Assembly (NCBI GenBank): GCA_003415625.1
Contig: PYIU01000003.1
Coordinates: 7,068,001 to 7,132,000, forward strand
Direction: 5' to 3'
Source of the DNA: Aquanectria penicillioides
Taxonomy: Eukaryota; Ascomycota; Sordariomycetes; Hypocreales; Nectriaceae
Length of the DNA stretch: 64,000 bases
Notes under the pieces: model-generated
What the model saw: the letters and a program-made list of their open reading frames with translations, nothing else
Database searches by the model: none
What the model was told of the DNA's origin: nothing
Program-made: the position numbers and the translations under genes
Part shown: positions 23,492 to 36,278 of the stretch, in pieces
How positions within the stretch are numbered: the stretch's first letter is position 1
Layout: every line of letters begins with the position of its first letter

Positions 23492-26483
23492 ATGCGGTTC
23501 TCACTACAACCGCTGCTTCTCCTGGGGCTCTCATCGCTGGGAGCCGCAGTATTCCAGGACGAAGTCGGCGAAATCGATTTCCACCACGCCCTCGTCGGCG
23601 TCCCCCAGGTCGAAACCACCTTCTTCCACCGACCTCGAAAGGCCGACAAGGCCAGCCTCCTCTACACCCTCAGCGATGTCGGCATCCTCGGCGCCGTGAA
23701 CCCCAGCAACGGCGCGCTTGTGTGGCGCCAGCAAGTTGCCGATGACCTCACTAATGGCGGCGGCTTCTTGCGCGCCCCGAGGGCGACCACTGGGTCGCTG
23801 CTGCGTACGGATCGCGTGTGCACGTCTGGGATGCGCTGACCGGCCGAAACCTCTGGCAAGCCGAGTTCAAGGGCGAGGTCAAGGACCTGGAGATCCTGGA
23901 GCTTACCGAGAAATCGAGAAAGGACGTCCTCGTCCTCTACGAAGAAGACGGAACAACGGTTGTGCGACGCATGCATGGTACGCTGGGTACGGTCGTGTGG
24001 GAGTTCCGCGAAACCACCAAGGACACCCCTCTGCAGGTCTCTACCGACATCGCAAAGATTTACGTTGTGAGCCTCCATGGCTCTCCTACTTCCTACAGCC
24101 TCAAGGTCACGGCCCTCGACACAGCAGCTGGAACACGCGTCGACGATATCTCGATTGGCACCAAGGGCGATGTTCACGGCCCCAAGGATGTCATGTTTGT
24201 GGGCGGCAACTCGGCCGCGCCCATCCTGGCTTGGACTGACAGCACTCTGTCCAAGATCAAGATCAACGTGCTGGGCACCAAGTCCACCCAGGAGTTCAAG
24301 CTCACCGCTGACGCCGTCTCCGTCGATATCCATGCCCCTCATCTTATCCAGTCGCAACCTCACTTCCTGGTCCACACCAGGACCAAGACTGGCAACAAGG
24401 CTGATGTCTACCATACCAACCTGAAGAACGGACAGATTTCTCAAGCCTACGAGCTACCTCTCCTTTCTGGCCATGGTGCCATTTCGACCAGCTCTGACGG
24501 CGCCAACGTCTACTTTACTCGAGTTACTGAGGACGAGATCGTCATTGTCTCTTCTGAGTCGCATGGTGTTCTTGCTCGCTGGCCCTTCAAGCCGGTCGAG
24601 GCTGTCGAACCAGTCCACGCCGTCGCCGAGGTTATCAAGAAGCCTTCTGGTGATGGCTTCGCCGTCCGAGCTGCTGTCGTGGCCAAGTCTGATGACTGGA
24701 TTCTGATTCGCAACGGAGAGGTTGACTGGAAGCGCCCTGAAGGACTTAGCGCTGCCGTTGCGGCTGTTTGGGCTGAGATTCCCACGAGCGAAAACTTGGC
24801 CAAGGTCCTTGAGCAGGAGGCCCACACCAACCCTCTCCAGGCCTACATCCACCGTGTTAACCGGCACATCAATGATCTTCAGTACCTGCCTGATTACCTT
24901 GCCTCCATCCCCGAGCGCTTCATCAACAGCGTCCTGGGTGGTGAGACTACGAGCAAGAGCGGAGGCTTGCACCACGATACCTTTGGTTTCAACAAGATCA
25001 TCGTGCTCGCCACTCGTCGTGGTCGCATGTATGGACTCAACACTGGAAATGGAGGTGAAGTGGTTTGGTCCAAGACCGTCCTGCCTCAGGCCTCAGGTGA
25101 GACGCTTGATGTCAAGGGTATCTTTGCCAAGGAGGAGGGTGTTGTCACTCTGCGTGGCGGCAAGGGTGAATACGTTGCCATCAAGAGCGACACTGGCGAA
25201 ACTGTCGAGGTCATGCCCCCTGGTTCGCTCCCTCCCGTTGCCAGCACTGCCGTGGTTGATAGTCCCTCCGGCAAGTGGTTGCTCCCGCTTGGGGTGAACG
25301 GTGAGGCTGGCGAGATCCCTGTTGGATGGACTCCCGAGCAGACTGTTGTTATTCGCGGCGAGGGACAAGTCATCCGAGGAGTCAAGTTCGTGAGCGACGG
25401 GAACAAGGCTGTCGAGCAGGAGATTTGGCAGTTGCAACTCCTGCCTGGCCAAAAGATTGTTGACATTGCGAAGGCTGCGTCCCACGATCAAGTTGCCTCG
25501 ATCGGCCGCGTTCTGGCAGATCGCCGTGTCAGCTACAAGTACCTCAACACAAACGCCATCGTGGTTGCGGCGATCAACGAGGCCGACTCCTCCCTGTCGG
25601 TGCAGCTAGTTGACACTGTCTCTGGTCAGATCCTCGTATCCCAATCTTACGCCGGTGTTGATTCGACCAAGAGCATCTCGTGTGCCCTGTCTGAGAACTG
25701 GTACGCCTGCACCTTCTTTGGCGACTACGCCCCTAACGACGGCTCCAACCGAGCCATTAAGGGCTTCCAAGTGGTTGTTTCCGACCTCTACGAGTCCCCC
25801 TCGCCTGATGACCGAGGCCCACTTGGCGATGCCGCCAATTTCTCCTCTCTCAACCCCGTGGACTCCCCTACTGGCCCTCCCCTGCCCTGGGTCGATCAAC
25901 AGGCATATGTCGTTTCCCAACCCCTCAGTAAGTTGTCAGTGACACAGACACGCCAGGGAATCGCCAGCCGACAGCTTCTGGCTTATCTCCCGGATTCTTA
26001 CTCTGTTGTTGGAATTGCGCGCCAGTTCCTGGACCCCCGTCGACCTGTTGGCCGAGACTCCACCAATGAGGAGAAGGAGGCCGAGGGCCTCATCAAATAC
26101 GCACCAGCCATTGAGATTGACCCTCGGGCAATTGTCTCTCACCAGCGCAATGTTATGGGTGTCAAGGATATCGTGGCGACACCCGCGCTCGTGGAGAGCA
26201 CTAGCTTGGTGGTGGCGTATGGTGTGGACGTGTTTGGCACTAGAGTTGCCCCAGCGGTGTTTTTGATATTCTTGGAAACGGCTTCAATAAGGTGACACTC
26301 GTGTTGACGGTGGTGGCGTTGTTTGGCGGTGTGATGTTTTTGTCGCCCATGGTACGTTGCTAGTTTTCCTTTTCCCATTCGCCTCTATTCAGTGCCCGAT
26401 GACTTGCAGCCCAGCTAACACGCCTGTTTCCTCTCTAGGTACGACGAAAGCAGATCAACACGAGATGGGAGGCGCCAATGTAA
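23492..26483 (+). CDS. EMC1: ER membrane protein complex subunit 1 (two apparent frameshifts)
   Basis: EMC1 is the large lumenal beta-propeller subunit of the EMC insertase of the ER. Exon 1 runs 23492-26351 and exon 2 26439-26483, with an 87-nt intron (GTACGT...TCTAG). A signal peptide (LLLLGLSSLGAAVFQDEVG) is followed by PQQ/WD-like propeller repeats (SLLYTLSDVGILGAV; ALTGRNLWQAEF; MYGLNTGNGGEVVW), a DUF1620-type C-terminal region (GIASRQLLAYLP, QRNVMGVKDIVATPALV, VAYGVDVFGTRVAP), a last membrane helix (VTLVLTVVALFGGVMFL) and the cytosolic tail RRKQINTRWEAPM. Two one-base losses interrupt the frame: at a C4 run (23775-23778), where RAPEGDHW is expected, and at a T5 run (26260-26264), just before FDILGNGFNK. 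Restoring both gives 968 residues, a normal length. Confidence 0.92.
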
Positions 26484-28788
26484 AGAAGGGAGTGCGGAAT
26501 GGCATGACAAATGGATAGCCTAATAGAGTCGACCGTAGTTGGGAGGGGACCCGGGCCAATGGGGGAAGCAGGTCGACATTTAAAGCTGTAAATGGAAATG
26601 GTTACTTTTTTTTTCCTCGTTCACATTGACATTGTCCAATGAACAGGTGACTTGGGGGCGAAGTGGGAGGTCCGTCGTGTCTGCAGGTGACATATGGCAT
26701 TGGGCAACTGAACTGACTGATGATGTAGGGCTGACCAGCGCAGTGACAGGAAGTCCTGCCTGGGTATGTTTAAAGGTCGCCTGGAGGACTGCGAGCTAGG
26801 ATCTGATCCGACGGATGCTTGTCTCACCCCATCGGGCATTGTGCTCTGGCGAGGGGGGTTATCTCGTACGGGAGCAGCAACCTTGTTACCGACGCTACAG
26901 GGAGAACCACGTCTCACAGGCATCTTACAGGCGTCCCTTTCTTGCTCTGCTCCTCGGCCCTTGCGCTTGCTCAGTAACTAATACGGAAATGCGATTGGGC
27001 CTGATTCCTTTGAGGCCGCGGGTCTCCGCCCCCGCCGCCCGGGGCGGAGTTTGGCCGGTTGTGACGCCACGGCATTTGCTGGGCTGAGCGAACGGCACCG
27101 ACGTGGGACAGGGCCCGGGGACCAGCAGCTGATGGAGAGGCATTTTTACCGGTGCAGCCAACCCCAGGCCTGGATCCTGATGCAGCTATTCTAGGAAAAG
27201 GGAGCCAAGCCGGCACGGGTTTTTAGACAGCCAGGCCACTGCCGGCCGCTGATTGGGAAGCAGTGCTATTGGAGGGTTGCCTTGAGGCGATGAGGCTACG
27301 AGGCTTGTTTAATGTCCGACAGAGACAAGGCAAGAAAGCCATGCAAGTACCGTCCGGCCTCTAAAACTGCTATTTCGCGATGGACGATAAGCGACGGGGC
27401 CGTGCCGACCGCCTTGGCTGTCGTTGCTTTTCCCTCTTTGTCGGTTGCCTTTCTTGGGTCATGTTCTACATGTTGCATGCACGTCTCCAGTCAGACAATT
27501 GGATGTGCGAGAGAATCGCCCCCCCGCCCCCTCCCAAGTGGTTTTACTTTGCCAGGATAACCTGGACACAAGGATGGCATTTGTATGTGCAATGTATGTA
27601 GGTTTCCCTCTTTCAGCTGCAAACCAGGCAGTACGGCGGCCCACACGGGCCCTTGCACCGTTGATACACGGACGGACATGCGCGGAAACGACCCGGCCAT
27701 AGTCGACAACATGTTCCTGTTCGTCCTGGTCTTACAGCTCGCGCAGCTCAGCTTGGTGGAGCTGAGAAAAGATGGGAAGAGAGCACGACGTTACACCTCA
27801 CACGGATCGGTCGGCTCATGGGGGGGAAGGAGGACTGTGGTCTAAACACCCATAATCGGCGATGTCTCTCTTTTTCCCTCCCAAGTGTGAATGAGATGAT
27901 GCCATTGTGCATTTTTCGCAGTAGCTCATTCTTCTAGCCACTCACGATGCGCTGAGCCGACGACACTTTTAGATGCTGATGAGATGATGGATCAGCGTAT
28001 CGGTTCGGCGGTTGCTGTTCTTAGACAGTGGGTTCCGCCCCGTTGAACAAGGCTGCCGGCTGCTCCTCAGCGTGGAGGAAGGATCTTACTCAGACCGGGG
28101 AAGGATTCTTTGCATTTCTCTGCCATTAGGTTTTTTCAAAGCATCGGGCCTTTGATGATCGTGGCCGCAGGGGAGAGGTGAGAGGAAAGAGGCAGAGGGA
28201 TGAGACGTGTCGAACTAACTGCGCCTAGTGCGTCCGATCCGAGAGAGACGAGCCTGTGCTGTGAGCTGCCCAAGCCGCCTCCACGATCCATTAGGATCAA
28301 GCGTTGCTAACCGACCGATGATGACTCAATGCGAAAAAAAAAATAATAAAAAAAATATGGCCTGTCTTGGGTGTCGCACAGGGCCGGTGTTTGGCAAATC
28401 TCCAATCAGATCGACATGGGCGTCTGGTCCCGTGAAGGAAGAAGCAGAAGCATGCAGAAGAAGAAGAAATGCTCAGCCCCTTCCCTCCCCTCCTCATCAG
28501 CTCCCCCCGATCGACGCCAAGCATCACGGCCCCCAGCGCCTCCGACTTACCGAGGAGCACTACTCGGACCCTCGGCGCATCCAAACACGAGGTCCAGCTG
28601 CAGCTCCCGAGGCGACGGGCAAATGACAGGGCACGACAGGTCTGAGGAGGGAGAAGCTGATGGGGGGCATCGTATCGAGGGGTGTTTTTTTTTTTTTTTT
28701 TTGCGGGGTAGTGGCGGCATCTATTCGCTTTCGAACTTGGCTTCTGTCGCCCGTCAATTTTGCGAGTGCTGTGCGCGTGTGTATGCAT

Positions 28789-28834
28789 GTGAGTGTGAGT
28801 GTGAGTGTGAGTGTGTGTGTGAGTGTGTGTGTGA
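28789..28834. repeat. GTGAGT/GT microsatellite
   Basis: Alternating GTGAGT and GT units, mostly purine-pyrimidine alternating, so potentially prone to slippage or Z-form DNA. It is preceded about 90 bases upstream by a T18 run. Confidence 0.85.
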
Positions 28835-30227
28835 GAACGCTGTGGTGTGTCTGTATACAATACGTGGGTCCAAGTTATGTGTGGAGGAAGTATTTTTAGC
28901 ATCCTGGTCTAATTGTCGGATGAAATTGACGACGATGCTGATGCTGGACTACAGAAGCGTTATGGCATAGGCAGGCCTCGACGTCCAGAAGCGGCATTTT
29001 TTTGTGTTGTTGGTTTCTTGTTGGGGCTCGCATTTATTGATGTACGAGGCATAATTCCTTTACTATTATTATTGAATCTTATGTTGCTCGACGATCCCTG
29101 AAGATCCTCACCGCTTATACGCATTTTACTCGTCCATCTCTTCCGCCCAATGTTCAGGTGTCGATGGCAAAGCCCATTCATGGCCTCGTCCAATCCGCCC
29201 ATCTGCGTGACCGCTCGCTCGGCAGGTCACATAAATCTACAGCACGCACGGCAACCGGACATGGCGGGCGGGCGGGCGGGCAGCCACCGACTACTTGCGT
29301 AGATTGGGGCGTCGGTTGCACCCGCCAGGCAAGCAAAAAGGAAAAACTAGGTCCTATCGTGCCCTCCCAAGACGGGCGGCAGAGAAGAAACGTTACGCTG
29401 TAGGGCTGGGCTGGCTTGTCATGGCGCTCGCCAGCCTTGGCCTCGCGTGGTTTGTCTCAGTGGCGCCCTTTTTGGGCCTATTGACCGAGCCACTGGAGCG
29501 TCCGTCCCTTCGACTTCTACCGCGCCGTTCATTGGGTAAACACGCGACGGCTTCAAGGGAAGGGAGGGAAGGGGGAGGTTCCTGTTGTCTGAGATATTCT
29601 AGTCTGTCTCTAAGCGAGCGTCAGCGATACTGTATAGGATTCAAGCATGAAACACTCTTACCTCAGTGAGGGCTAGACAAAAACAGACTCGAAAAGTAGG
29701 CCAAGTAACACGACGGAAGGCTAGAGTAGGACGCCGAGCACACTGAATCAAGCACGTAAAATGCACCGCGTGCTACTCCCATGACCTGACCTGGCCCTAT
29801 CTGACTGGCGCCTCTGCTCTAGTACGCCGATCACCCGCTCCTCATGACCAGGCCCGCATCGTATCCTTCCTCCTCTCCTCCCGCAGAGCCTAGAATCGGG
29901 TCATCGTAACCCCAGGATGCAGACCTGCCGGTAGAGGCTTGTCTGCGGAGAGAAGCTCCCTGAGAGGAGGGGGGCGTGGAGGACTAATCCTTTATTCAGC
30001 TGGTCCGTGGCTTGCAGTACGCCTCCCGGCATCTGGAAAGTCTCCTTAGCCCAAGACAGATGACAACATAGATTGGGCCGAGCCTCCGAAGAGGGAGGAG
30101 GGGGTGGGCTTGGGCTGTGCATGTCTAGTCGGCGACGGTGCGGTCAGCTCGTGTTGAATAGGATAGTTCCGTAGAGTCGTGTGTAGTAGAGCTGAGAGAG
30201 ACCGAGCCTCAAGCGCACAGGATCGTG

Positions 30228-30236
30228 TATATAAAG
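30228..30236 (+). promoter_or_regulatory. TATA box of the small secreted protein gene
   Basis: TATATAAAG lies 157 bases before the ATG at 30393. It is followed by a CT/CA-rich leader with CAAACAACACAAACC-type sequence and a good start context (CCAACATGA). This arrangement is typical of highly expressed fungal genes. Confidence 0.6.
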
Positions 30237-30392
30237 ACGTCCAAGATCCGGCTTGATTCGAACCTTTTTCTCATCATCACACTTACACACAAGCAACTCT
30301 AGCAAACTACCCAGTCCTCTCGCTCAATCTTCTACATCACTCACTTTTTCTTCATCTCCAAAACAAACAACACAAACCCTACCACCGCCAAC

Positions 30393-30725
30393 ATGAAGGT
30401 TTCCGTCATCCTCGCTACCCTCACGGCTACTCTCGCCGCGGCCGCTCCCAACAAGAGGCCTGGCTGCACACCCGCCACCTACCAGTGCGATGGTACCACC
30501 GCCTGGGACGTCTGCAACACCAGCGGACAGTGGGTCGTAAGTAGTTACCATTCCTTGTCCCCTTTTCATCCACACAGCGATAGAGGCCACCAAGATACCC
30601 CAGATCAGCCCGCTAACATATTCACCTTTTAGTTCGCTGGCAACTGCCCCCCCAAGACCGTCTGCAAGTTCGACTACCAGAACGGCAGCCCCTACTGCGT
30701 CCCCCCCGGATTCCCCATCCCCTAA
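30393..30725 (+). CDS. Small secreted cysteine-rich protein, CBM19-like
   Basis: Two exons (30393-30536, 30633-30725) with a 96-nt intron (GTAAGT...TTTTAG) give 78 residues. A clear signal peptide (MKVSVILATLTATLAAAA) is followed by a mature part of about 58 residues with six cysteines. The pattern GCTPATYQC, WDVCNTSGQWV, AGNCPPKTVCKF and SPYCVPP resembles fungal family 19 carbohydrate-binding modules, which bind chitin and are usually attached to chitinases. Here the module stands alone with no catalytic domain, as in many candidate effectors or cell-wall proteins. The splice falls inside the module, between QWV and FAGNC. A TATA box and CT-rich leader suggest strong, regulated expression. 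CBM19 membership and chitin binding are inferences from the cysteine/aromatic pattern. Confidence 0.8.
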
Positions 30726-31528
30726 GCGGCTTAACAACACCGCTCTCGGGAACGGAACGGGCTGGGCGCGCATGGGGAAGGGGAGCTGCCGGATACTTGT
30801 TGCAGCCCCTCGACCACGTGCAGGCCTCATTTTCTCTTCTTCGTCTTTCGTTTACCTCTGAGTCTTAATCGTCAAATATTTATTCTTTTCCGGGGGCGAA
30901 GCAGTACATGAGAGGGGATGATGGTGGCAGGAAGCGGGAGAAGAGGGTTCGGGGGTTATGGGTATATGGCTTTATCATGCTCGCATGAGTTACGATCCTT
31001 CTTCTATATTGTTTTCATATATATATATATATATCACATACCGACGGTTGCGGGGGTTCAAAGCCTTTAGATAGGTAGCATTAGCAGCGGACGCAATAAT
31101 CTACCACAATACCCCAAGAAAACTTGCACACTGCCTTCATTTCACGCGTGGCGAAAACTCCCAAAAATAAAATGACATGTGCGCTAGTCATGCTCGACAT
31201 TCGTCTTGGGCTTGAAACGAATCCTCACTGGCGGCATCTGATTTGCTGAAACCTGCGCCGTCGTGGTGGCTGACCCTTCAACCACGTTACCGACCGAGGA
31301 ACTCAAGCCAGTGGCGGGAGGCAAAAAGAGAAGTAAGCCATTCGCTCGTGGCATGTGAAACAAACTATATTTAAGATGTTAAAAGAATACAATTTGGAGC
31401 TCATCTAATTTGTATGATTTGTATAGTGTTATATGATCGCGTCTGGTCCTGATATCATCCTACCCATGCCTCCAAACATAACGCCAGACTATCAAAGCAA
31501 GTCAAGAATCACCGTGCAGCTAGCCAAT
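30726..31528. other. Convergent intergenic region with (AT)9
   Basis: These 0.8 kb between convergent genes include a perfect (AT)9 microsatellite at 31017-31034. No coding support. Confidence 0.5.
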
Positions 31529-33394
31529 TCAACAATCGCCCTTCCAGTTCTTGCTGATCCACTCTGCAATCTTGAATGTAAAAGTGCCCTCCATGTAATC
31601 CTCAACAATATCATCGCTGCAGTCGAAACCAGCAAACTTGAGAGCTGGAATGATCCAAGGCTGGACGAAATCGAGGAACACGAAGTCGACAGTCTCAGGG
31701 TCGCCCTCTGCAGGGAATCCAATCTTTCCCTGGACGGCGTTTGGCTGATCGTAGAACTTGATGGTCTCATGAACAGTATCATCGCCGTCGTCACCAATAT
31801 CATCCTTCGTAGTGTATCCGGCAATAAGGGCAGGTTCATTCTTGATGTCTCGCAACTCAAGTCGCTCCTGTGCTTCCTCCTCGGCCTCATTGACAACAGC
31901 AACTGGCACGGGGAACATTTGTTGAGGGATGGTAAGGAATTTGGCATCGAGACCATGCTCCTCAAAGATCTGGCCGCCACTGTTGAGAAGTTTGATGACC
32001 TTGGCGGCAGCCTCATATGGCACATCGGGGATGTATCGGAAACCGCTGAGGAACGGGCTCACAGTGTACGTGCTGTCGCGAGTAAACGGCCCCTTGAAAA
32101 TATCGAATCGAATGCCTCCCGTGTTGATGATGACTAGTCTAGGCTTGTCCTTTCGGTCTTTGCGAGTAATGATGTCCGGGAAGACTTGGTCTACGATCCA
32201 AGTATAGATACTATCCTCGCTAGGGTACTTGGCGCGGCTCATCCAGAGGTTCCTGGGAGCGCATCCGAAACGGTAGTCGAGCTGAAGGGCTTTGCGAGCG
32301 CGCGTAATCATCTGGGTGACCCTCTTTCCTTGCTTTGTGGGGAATGTCGTAGCGTTGAGTCCAGTATGGTAGTGCAGACCGTAAAGGTTGGTGTCAATGT
32401 AACGACGAGTGAACGATGGCGATGACGCGGTGGCATCCACCGAGCTCGAGCTCGTCTTGAGGCCATTGATTGACATCCAACCAATAGTCTCAAAGTAGCG
32501 ACCGCTGGCCATGGCAAAGGCCTGGGAGTCGAACTTGCGGGCATCGCGGACGTGGGCATGGCCACCGAAGAAGACGATAGGGATGTCCCAGTTTTGCTTT
32601 CGAATTGCCGTGAAGATGGTCTTGAACTCTTCCATACGTAGGCCAACATGACCAATAACGACGAAGAGATCGGGATTCTCACGGATTGCCTCCTGGAACC
32701 ATTTCTCCTGGATGGTTTCCTCTACAGGCTGAACCACGGTGTTGTTTGCGTTTCCGGTAAAGTCAAAGATGAAGCCAAAGGCGACAATGTTGATACCTTG
32801 GTTCTTGGTTGTGAATTTGCGATAGCGCTGGGCCAACGGGGCGATTTCGCCAGTATTGGGGTCGATATAATCGAGGTTTGATGCGATATATTTGTCTTTG
32901 TAGTTGGGGACCGTGGTATTGTGCTCGCGGTCGGCAGAATAGGCCTTGTAGAGCTCGTGGTTGCCAATGCAGATGAGGTCCGCGTTGGACTCGGCGTAGA
33001 TGTCGTATTGGAAGAGGCCCTTGGGGCTAGAGGCGTCGTAGAGGCCATTGCCCTCAACACGGTCGCCGGTATCGATGACGAGGAGATCAGTGCCGTTTGC
33101 ATCGGCTTTCTGCCGCATATGATGAGCGAAGGAGACGTAGTCACCCCAATCGGCCGAGTACTGGGGTCTGGGAGGGGGTTAGTCATGACTGGGCAAACTT
33201 GAGAGTTGGGCCAAGATATCCTACTCTTGGAGATGGCCACCCAACCAGCCGTGAGTATCAGTGGTGTGAAGGAAGTTGAGCTGGCCCCAGGCGAGATCCC
33301 TCATGGGAGCAGCCACGGGCTGAACGGCACCGGGCTGCGAGGCCCGAGCGAGGGCAATGAGGGCGGTGCCCGTGATTGAGCTTCTGATAATCAT
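31529..33394 (-). CDS. Secreted/vacuolar calcineurin-like metallophosphoesterase with 5'-nucleotidase C-domain
   Basis: Two exons, 33394-33225 and 33167-31529, with a 57-nt intron (GTAGGA...TCCCAG) give 602 residues. The start is the ATG that opens a signal-peptide-like stretch ([18 protein letters not shown]). Metal-ligand motifs appear in the family order: [41 protein letters not shown] and [10 protein letters not shown], so the dimetal centre looks intact. The remaining half ([31 protein letters not shown]) matches the 5'-nucleotidase C-terminal domain. The best match I recognise is the yeast YHR202W family. The predicted activity is hydrolysis of nucleotides or other phosphomonoesters in the secretory/vacuolar lumen; the actual substrate is unknown. 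Confidence 0.88.
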
Positions 33395-36278
33395 GGCGGA
33401 GGCGGCGTTGGAGAAAGCCCTAGCATGAGCAGCTTCCCGCGGGAGAAAAACAATGTGATGAGATAGAAACCGATCTGTTCTGCTGGACAGGAGATAAGAG
33501 CTGGATGGAATTGTGATGAAGATGGAAGGCAAATAGCAATCGGAGCTCCGGCGGAGTTGAGGGCTAGGTAGGTCAGGCGCAATGACGTGAGAGGGACCCT
33601 GATAGCTCTATTCTGGGGTCATGATTGGCTGTGTTTCGGACTTACATAAGCAATCGACAAGGGACTCAGGGACCACCCGACCCACGGCACTCCCAGCGGC
33701 CATTAGTGAGCTTCAGCGGGAGCTCGTGGACAATCAGTGGGGTCTGGTGCCTGTTGCGGGGTTGTTTGAGGGACTGGTGACGCCTGGCATTGCTGGCAGT
33801 TGTTGTGTGTTAGAGGAGTTATGCGCATCTGACAAACAAGAGAGCCATAGAGACATGAATCTGGGAACCGGAAGGTTGAATGGGTCTATTTAATGAAGGC
33901 CAAAAACACTCAAGTTTACCCAAATTATCCCCTATCCCCCATTTTCTTGTCTTTGTTTCAAGACAACGGTTAAGTACTTGCCAACTTGCTTTGAAGTCTC
34001 TCGTTTCTAAAGCTAGTTGCGAGAAGGCTACAGGGCGCGTAATTTGCTACTGAGGTAGATTCCGAAATATGTTGATTTGGAACTGCAATCAACGATATGA
34101 AAATGGCATCTCAGATCTCTCTTCTCGACTGTTGGAGGCGTTGATGCAGCGGGGCGTTAGCACTTACCAACTGCTATTATGGGGTTACCTCATTGGCTGA
34201 CAGGCAACGTTGGCACAAGCAGTCGTCTGTTCACTTAAAATCCTTGCGAGGAAAGCACGGGCGGGGGATGACATCAAAGCGGCTATTGACAAGTGTTCCC
34301 AACGTGAATTGCGCAAGGACGTGTCTGTGAAAGGCAACTCGTGTCGTTTTGAGAATGATGGAGCGAATGCTTGGTTGAGTCACCGATAAGTGCGCAATAC
34401 CACACCTTCAGCTCATACTCTATTGGAGTTGATTGGTCGGAATTTCCAAGATGCTTTCGTGGCAGTTGGGCATCCCGCCGCGGTGCTGCCATTGAGGCTT
34501 GAGACTGGTGAGACCTTCTGACCCATGTGTCATGGGACGTAGAATTCGAACCGATGATCTGTGACGCAAGACGCAGGCGTAAGCCATCACGAATAAGTTT
34601 TAGATCCAAAAGTAGAATGAGTTATACGATTGAAACCATCCGATGAAGGGATGGTGATGCGTTATAGTGGTGCCTGAACTGGACTGAGACCATGGCGGAT
34701 CAGGCATCCAAGGCGGAAACCGGAACTGCAGCCCTAGTGGTGCTACGTAGGGGAGATAATCTAGATACCACGGTTCAATACCACCTTCACAACCCACGCT
34801 TTCCCCTACCTCTCCCTCCTCCCGGTGGCTGAGAAGATGGCTGAGCGCATCGCCGTGGGCCTCCCAATTTCCCTTCGCTTAGATTGCTCGTTCAGCATCC
34901 GGGTATCCGTACAAAATGCTGCTGCCTTAGGAGGAGCTGAAAACCTGAGCCGCCAAATTCGTCAACCACATGGTCCAAAGAAGAAATTAATCAAAACAAT
35001 GAGTCTTTTTAGATGCATCCGATACTAAAAGACGTCCAACTGAACAGCTCTGATGATGACGACGATGACGTAGACCAGCGGCGGGTGGATTGTTGAACCG
35101 CCGGGCGGCATGTAATGTCACCTCCGAGCCCTCCGGCCCGGACGACGACGACGCCGCCGCGACAACGACTGGGATCAAGATGAGGACAACGACGACGGCA
35201 TGGGTGATTGACTGCCGCCTAAATCAAGCCGAGTGCGACAAATCCATCTCGATGGGCTTGAGCGCAAACGTCGAGTCTTAGATTGTGGGACCCGGCCAGA
35301 GATGCTTAGATGTGAGAGGGAAAAAATAAGCTTGAGACAGCTACTCTAGTAATCAAGCTCACTGAGGCTCCGATCCGATGAAACCCATAACTTAAAACAC
35401 ATTCCAGCCCTACAGACCGTGGCCAAAGCGAGGCATACGCAACGTTCTTCGGGAAACAGAGCACACCCAGTTTGCCCAATTTGGGGGCCATCGTGTCTGG
35501 CAGGCTCCCGCCATTGGACCGTCACCGTCTCCCCACTCCAATCTCCATACAATTGGGACCTCGTTCCAGCCTTACCTCTTTGGGGGATGATGCTGCGAGA
35601 CCCACGAGTGGAGCCCCAGCGCACGACAGAATATGTCTCGCAAGCCCATTGGCCATGGCTCGTGGCTATGGAGTCTCGCACACCGGTACGAAATACGACG
35701 TGCGCCTGGCGCCCCACTTCGGCCGCCAAGAGAATGCTTGTGCCCTCCGGAGGGTTGGGGATTGCGGCTCACCCCGAGGCCCGGGGGGGGGGGGGACACA
35801 TTTGAGATAAAGACGGGTGTATATAAGTCGACGACTTGCGGATCTTTGTTAGTTGCTCATCATTCTAATCATCTTCAATCTTCTCCTTGGACGCGTTGTG
35901 AATGGTTGCACATTCGGGTCGCCGTTGCATCTCAGTCATTACGCTAGTAGTTTGTGGGTTGTCAGCAATCGGAGGTTTCTGGTCCGTCTCCGTCCCGGTT
36001 CACAAGCGCAACACTTCATTTCAGCCTCGTTGTCGTCCGGCTGCCCGACGTCATACATAACTTGAAATACTCGCGAGAGAGAGCACCCATGCCTCAGGGC
36101 AAGACTTCAGACGCATCAAAAGAAGAAAGCACCAAGATGCTGGCTGTCGCCATGCCGAGATTCCTGTCCCCCGCTCATTTAAGTAAGTTACACAGTGCCG
36201 ACCCCTCACCCCTTTGCCGCATCCCATTGCTGGTCTCAACGCCAGATCCACGATGACCGCGGCGATCTATTCACTTAT
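33395..36278. other. Long intergenic region, 33.4-36.3 kb
   Basis: No convincing gene. It includes a G13 run at 35783-35795 and, just after it, a TATA box and a pyrimidine-rich leader (see 35820) belonging to the putative small gene that follows. A T-loop-like GGTTCGAAT near 34545 on the minus strand does not fold into a complete tRNA. Confidence 0.45.
35820..35827 (+). promoter_or_regulatory. Candidate TATA box
   Basis: TATATAAG is followed 30-60 bases later by a CT-rich leader. It resembles the promoter at 30228 and lies 260-460 bases before the ATGs at 36089 and 36279. It supports transcription of the putative small gene. Confidence 0.45.

Larger units (their letters stand above)
26484..30392. 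other. Long gene-free region rich in simple repeats
   Basis: About 3.9 kb, GC-rich and without any splice-consistent or conserved coding sequence. It carries a T18 run (28685-28702), a GTGAGT/GT microsatellite (28789-28834) and a GGGC tetramer array (29264-29281). The end of the region is the promoter of the small secreted protein gene. It could hold a long non-coding transcript or a very divergent gene, but nothing seen supports one. Confidence 0.45.

Noticed and set aside
28660..28970. Open frames across the T18/GTGAGT repeat
   Set aside because: The translation is only repeat-derived Val/Ser/Cys strings.
34535..34600. T-loop-like GGTTCGAAT, possible tRNA on the minus strand
   Set aside because: The flanking bases do not form a five-pair T stem and no matching acceptor or anticodon arms were found.
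36089..36182. First exon (ATG at 36089, GTAAGT donor) for the small gene
   Set aside because: Joining it to the acceptor at 36245 yields an in-frame stop after three codons. A phase-0 junction at that donor would itself end in TAA, so it was left out of the model.
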